From positions 372,001 through 436,000 of the forward strand of contig CP017948.1 in assembly GCA_002838185.1 (NCBI GenBank): 64,000 nucleotides of DNA. Direction: 5' to 3'. Origin of the DNA: Tenericutes bacterium MO-XQ. Its GTDB lineage: Bacteria; Bacillota_I; Bacilli_A; Acholeplasmatales; Acholeplasmataceae. Below are positions 60,803 to 64,000 of the stretch, in pieces (within the stretch, counting starts at the first letter, position 1; every line of letters starts with the position of its first letter). Both the position numbers and the translations under genes were made by a program. The notes below the pieces were generated by a model. The model did not search any database and had not been told where the DNA came from. It saw only the letters and a list, made by a program, of their open reading frames with translations.

Positions 60803-62284
60803 ATGTATATCGGTATTGATTTAGGGACATCTGGCGTTAAATTAATTATGGTCTCAAAAGAAGGAGAAGTTATTGCTTCTCAAACAAGATCATACGAACT
60901 TATCATTCCCAAACCATTATGGACAGAACAAGATCCAAACGATTGGTATAAACAAACCATTTCTGGTCTTAAAGCGCTAATCAAAGGACATGAACATCAA
61001 ATCCAAGCGATTAGCTTTTCTGGTCAAATGCATGGTTTAGTTTTATTAGACAATCAAGATCACGTCTTAAGAAATGCAATATTATGGAATGATCAAAGAA
61101 CAATTAATGAAGTTGAATATCTAAATCAAACCATTGGTATAGATGAGTTATTATCTGAAACAGGAAATATTGCACTTACTGGCTTAACAGCTCCAAAAGT
61201 TTTATGGGTTAAAAAACATGAACCAGATATTTTTAATAAGATATCAAAAGTTATGTTGCCAAAAGACTATTTAGCTTATAAGCTTAGCGGTGTGTTTGCA
61301 ACAGATGTTTCGGATGTTTCTGGAACATTGTTTTTCGATGTTAAACATAAAATATATAGCAAAAAAATGCTAAATATATTAGGCATCTCAGAAATGCAAT
61401 GTCCAAAAGTTTATGAAAGTTATGATAAAATCGGTGTTTTAAAAGACACAATGAAAAATGAGTTAGGCATCAAACAAGATGTTGACATCATCATAGGTGC
61501 TGGTGACCAAGCTGCCGGAGCAATTGGTATCGGTATCGTTAACGATGGTACAGCAAGTGTATCACTTGGAACAAGTGGTGTTGTCTTTGTTGCATCAGAT
61601 CAGTTTAAAGTTGACCAAGAAAGCTTTTTACAATCTTATGCACATGCGAACGGTAAATACCACATGATGGGTGTCATGCTAAATGCGGCAGGATCATTAA
61701 ACTGGTGGAGTGAAAAGATTTTTCAGAATTATAATTACCAAGACTTTTTTCAAAAACTAGAACAAACAAAAATAGACGATTCACTCTATTTTCTCCCCTA
61801 TTTATCTGGTGAACGCTCACCAATTAATGATCCTAATGCAACCGGCGTTTTCTTTGGACTTCGGTTAGAACATCGTAAAGAGCATATGGATAGAGCGGTA
61901 ATAGAAGGTGTAACTTTTGCGTTGAAACAATCATTTGAACTCATTAAAAATCTTGGAGTAGATATCCATCAAGTAAGATTAACTGGTGGTGGAGCAAAAA
62001 GCCATATATGGGCACAAATGATTGCTGATATATTTAATGTAGAAGTTAAAACATTAAGTATTGAAGAAGGTCCGGCCCTTGGTGCTGCTATACTAGCGAT
62101 GGTTGGCCATCGTGCATATCCTTCAGTAGAGAATGCTTGTGAACATATGATTAATTTGAAGTCTAGTTATCTTCCGAATCTTAATCATGTTGAACTCTAT
62201 CAACAAAAATATGAGGGCTTTTTACAAATCTATCCTGCAATAAAAAAAACATATAAAAGTTTACAAAACATTTACAAATCTTAG
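60803..62284 (+). CDS. xylB: Xylulokinase
   Basis: Phosphorylates D-xylulose to xylulose 5-phosphate, feeding the pentose phosphate pathway. The 493-residue FGGY-family kinase has YIGIDLGTSGVKLIMV (phosphate 1 loop), AISFSGQMHGLVLLD, ILWNDQR, the catalytic Asp in IGAGDQAAGAIGIGI, SLGTSGVVF, YLSGERSPINDPNATG and RLTGGGAKSHIWAQM (FGGY signature region). AGGAG precedes the ATG. Its stop codon lies inside the next operator. Confidence 0.96.
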   Translation: MYIGIDLGTSGVKLIMVSKEGEVIASQTRSYELIIPKPLWTEQDPNDWYKQTISGLKALIKGHEHQIQAISFSGQMHGLVLLDNQDHVLRNAILWNDQRTINEVEYLNQTIGIDELLSETGNIALTGLTAPKVLWVKKHEPDIFNKISKVMLPKDYLAYKLSGVFATDVSDVSGTLFFDVKHKIYSKKMLNILGISEMQCPKVYESYDKIGVLKDTMKNELGIKQDVDIIIGAGDQAAGAIGIGIVNDGTASVSLGTSGVVFVASDQFKVDQESFLQSYAHANGKYHMMGVMLNAAGSLNWWSEKIFQNYNYQDFFQKLEQTKIDDSLYFLPYLSGERSPINDPNATGVFFGLRLEHRKEHMDRAVIEGVTFALKQSFELIKNLGVDIHQVRLTGGGAKSHIWAQMIADIFNVEVKTLSIEEGPALGAAILAMVGHRAYPSVENACEHMINLKSSYLPNLNHVELYQQKYEGFLQIYPAIKKTYKSLQNIYKS

Positions 62285-62301
62285 TTTAAATGTTAAACTA
62301 A
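62271..62301 (+). promoter_or_regulatory. xyl-type promoter/operator of the sugar ABC transporter genes
   Basis: TTTACA (62271-62276), 17 bp, TAAACT (62294-62299). TTAGTTTAA (62281-62289), ATG, TTAAACTAA (62293-62301) is a perfect 9-3-9 inverted repeat spanning the spacer and -10. It is nearly identical to the copy at 58179-58209. Confidence 0.7.
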
Positions 62302-62341
62302 TACATAGATATAAGATTGTAAACTCTTACATAATAAAATC

Positions 62342-62360
62342 TATTCAGTAATACTGAATA
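62342..62360 (+). promoter_or_regulatory. 19-bp perfect palindrome next to the ABC gene ribosome binding site
   Basis: TATTCAGTA, A, TACTGAATA lies two bases before GAGGTGA. In DNA it is a second operator candidate; in RNA a one-nucleotide loop is too small, but a 7-8 bp stem with a slightly larger loop could limit ribosome access. Confidence 0.5.
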
Positions 62361-62374
62361 ATGAGGTGAAGACA

Positions 62375-63895
62375 TTGCAAAAGAAAAAGTTATTAGAAAT
62401 GAGAGCAATCACCAAAACGTTTCCGGGGGTAAAAGCATTAGATGAAGTTGATCTTTACGTTGAAGAAGGAGAAATTCATTTTATTGTTGGAGAAAACGGA
62501 GCTGGGAAATCTACATTAATGAAAGTTCTTAGTGGTATTTATCATCACGGAACTTATTCTGGAGATATAGTTTTTGATGAACATATTCAAAAATATAGTG
62601 GTATCAGTGATTCAGTAAAAGCTGGTATAGTTATTATCAATCAAGAGTTAGCATTGTTTCCTGAACTATCAGTATATGAAAATATATTTGTAGGTCATGA
62701 AAATAAAAATGGTAGTTTCATGAATTGGGATGAAACTAAAAGATTGGCAACTAAATATCTTGATATGGTAGGTTTAAAAAAAGTTGATATATATGACAAT
62801 GTTGGTACTTATGGAGTTGGTGTTCAACAACTCGTTGAAATCGCAAAAGCATTAAGTCAAAATGTTAGGTTATTAATTTTAGATGAACCAACAGCAGCGC
62901 TAAACGAAGATGATAGTGAAAGATTATTAAATTTGATTGTTGATCTTAAGAAAAAAGGTATCACTTCAATTATGATTTCACATAAACTTAAAGAAGTTGA
63001 AGCGATTGCTGATTCACTCACTGTTTTAAGAGATGGTAAAGTGATTTGTCGTATGGATCGTAGTGAAATCAATGAACAAGAAATTATTAGAAACATGGTT
63101 GGACGTGAGATCACAGATATTTTTCCAAAACGACCTAAGTTTATTGATGGAGAAGTTGTTTTTGAAACAGTTCACTTTAATGCTTTTGATACAAACAAGA
63201 ATAGATATGTTGTAAACAATTCAAATATAAGAGTAAAAAAAGGTGAAGTTGTTGGTATTGCTGGGCTCATGGGCGCAGGGCGAACAGAACTGGCAATGAG
63301 TATCTTTGGTAATCCATTAAAGTATAAAGTATCTGGCTCTACAGTCGTATATGGTAAGGTAAGAAACCTAAATTCACCTACAAAGGCCATTAAGTCAGGT
63401 ATCGCATATGTTTCTGAAGATAGAAAAGGTAATGGCTTAATTTTAAGAGAAGACATCAGTCAAAATATAACAATTACAGACTTGAGTAAAATCTCAAAAT
63501 CAGGATTTCTGAATTTTCCTGAACAAGCACTTCAAACTGAAAAATATGTTAAAAGTTTAAATATCAAAACACCATCAATATTTCAACAACTTAAAAACTT
63601 AAGTGGTGGTAATCAGCAAAAAGTACAAGTTGCAAAATGGTTATTTGCAGAACCTAAAATTTTAATACTAGATGAACCAACTAGAGGTATTGATGTTGGT
63701 GCTAAATATGAAATTTACACCATTATTAATGAATTAGTAGCAAAAGGTATGAGTATCATCATGATTTCATCAGAACTGCCTGAGATTATGGGTATGTGTG
63801 ATCGCGTATATGTCATTGCAGAAGGTGTTCAGACTGCTGAGTTTAACATCGAAGATGCTACACCTGAAAAAATATTAGCAAAGGCAACATTATAG
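62375..63895 (+). CDS. Monosaccharide ABC transporter ATP-binding protein (XylG/MglA/GguA-like)
   Basis: About 506 residues with two ATPase domains in tandem, typical of CUT2 sugar importers. Domain 1 has VGENGAGKST, QLVEIAKALSQ and LLILDEPTAAL. Domain 2 has GLMGAGRTEL in place of a normal Walker A, then LSGGNQQKVQVAKWL and ILILDEPTRGIDVGAK. A TTG start at 62375 fits the GAGGTGA spacing; a GTG inside that site (62366) is less likely. The permease gene follows after 10 bp. Regulation by the xyl-type operator suggests xylose or a related pentose. Confidence 0.93.
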   Translation: MQKKKLLEMRAITKTFPGVKALDEVDLYVEEGEIHFIVGENGAGKSTLMKVLSGIYHHGTYSGDIVFDEHIQKYSGISDSVKAGIVIINQELALFPELSVYENIFVGHENKNGSFMNWDETKRLATKYLDMVGLKKVDIYDNVGTYGVGVQQLVEIAKALSQNVRLLILDEPTAALNEDDSERLLNLIVDLKKKGITSIMISHKLKEVEAIADSLTVLRDGKVICRMDRSEINEQEIIRNMVGREITDIFPKRPKFIDGEVVFETVHFNAFDTNKNRYVVNNSNIRVKKGEVVGIAGLMGAGRTELAMSIFGNPLKYKVSGSTVVYGKVRNLNSPTKAIKSGIAYVSEDRKGNGLILREDISQNITITDLSKISKSGFLNFPEQALQTEKYVKSLNIKTPSIFQQLKNLSGGNQQKVQVAKWLFAEPKILILDEPTRGIDVGAKYEIYTIINELVAKGMSIIMISSELPEIMGMCDRVYVIAEGVQTAEFNIEDATPEKILAKATL

Positions 63896-63905
63896 AGGTG
63901 AATTT

Positions 63906-64000
63906 ATGAAAAAAATAAATCCAGTATTCAAATATTTCTTAACGTTGGGATCCATGTTAAGAACAAATATTCGTGATTACGGTATGTATATCGCTTTAGG
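63906..64000 (+). CDS. Sugar ABC transporter permease, 5' end only
   Basis: Starts at ATG 63906 behind GAGGTGA and runs off the window after 31 codons. The visible part, with LRTNIRDYGMYIAL, matches the N-terminus of GguB/MmsB-type monosaccharide permeases (NIRxYGMxIAL). It continues the CUT2 operon. Confidence 0.8.
   Translation, partial: MKKINPVFKYFLTLGSMLRTNIRDYGMYIAL

Overview
The window is a low-GC, gene-dense bacterial chromosome segment. TGA is used as a stop (plsX, dnaD and nth among others end in TGA) and Trp is TGG, so this is not a Mycoplasma-type recoded genome. The mix of genes suggests a wall-less or wall-poor Firmicutes/Mollicutes relative (Acholeplasmatales, Izemoplasmatales or Haloplasma-like). 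It includes pyruvate phosphate dikinase plus a PPi-type phosphofructokinase, Pol III alpha of the short DnaE type, a dnaD-nth pair, and giant membrane-anchored repeat proteins without LPXTG sorting signals. That assignment is inference; no rRNA or tRNA gene is present to settle it.

Layout. 1-914 (minus): PadR regulator plus a HAAS-type membrane protein. 1009-7397: an aromatic amino acid operon (DAHP synthase, tyrA, aroB, aroA, chorismate mutase, aroE, aroC), preceded by a 16-residue leader peptide with five Tyr codons and an intrinsic terminator, which looks like a tyrosine attenuator. 7377-9901: ArsR-family metal sensor and P1B ATPase. 9914-14889: recG, plsX, rnc, dnaD, nth. 14897-19974: HTH/TPR regulator and a heterodimeric ABC exporter. 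20024-22084: Ig-like repeat surface protein. 22094-27081: flavodoxin, dnaE, an unknown gene and a CDF transporter. 27185-35131: a CvpA-like membrane domain continuing into a giant acidic tandem-repeat protein, interrupted by one in-frame TAA. 35177-38111 (minus): two membrane proteins and an M20 peptidase.

38153-39665 is an intact IS3-family element, inserted into the intrinsic terminator of the adjacent PPi-phosphofructokinase gene with a GGA target duplication. 39679-44790: PPi-PFK, divergent ATP-PFK, and PPDK (PPi-linked glycolysis). 44862-51751: Na/Pi cotransporter, uvrB, SGNH hydrolase, Sel1 protein, pepT. 51779-53362: a four-gene small-protein operon with recurring SHOCT-like helices and a DUF2089 HTH protein, behind a consensus promoter. 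53403-56958: second heterodimeric ABC exporter. 57065-58102: Gfo/Idh/MocA oxidoreductase. 58179-64000: xylose region (frameshifted ROK/XylR repressor, xylA, xylB, monosaccharide ABC ATPase, start of its permease) with two near-identical operator-bearing promoters.

The most notable signals are the tyrosine leader-peptide attenuator, the giant repeat gene with a premature stop, the orphan xyl promoter behind xylR that points antisense through it toward xylA, the reconstructable IS insertion into a terminator, and the SHOCT/DUF2089 small-protein operon.
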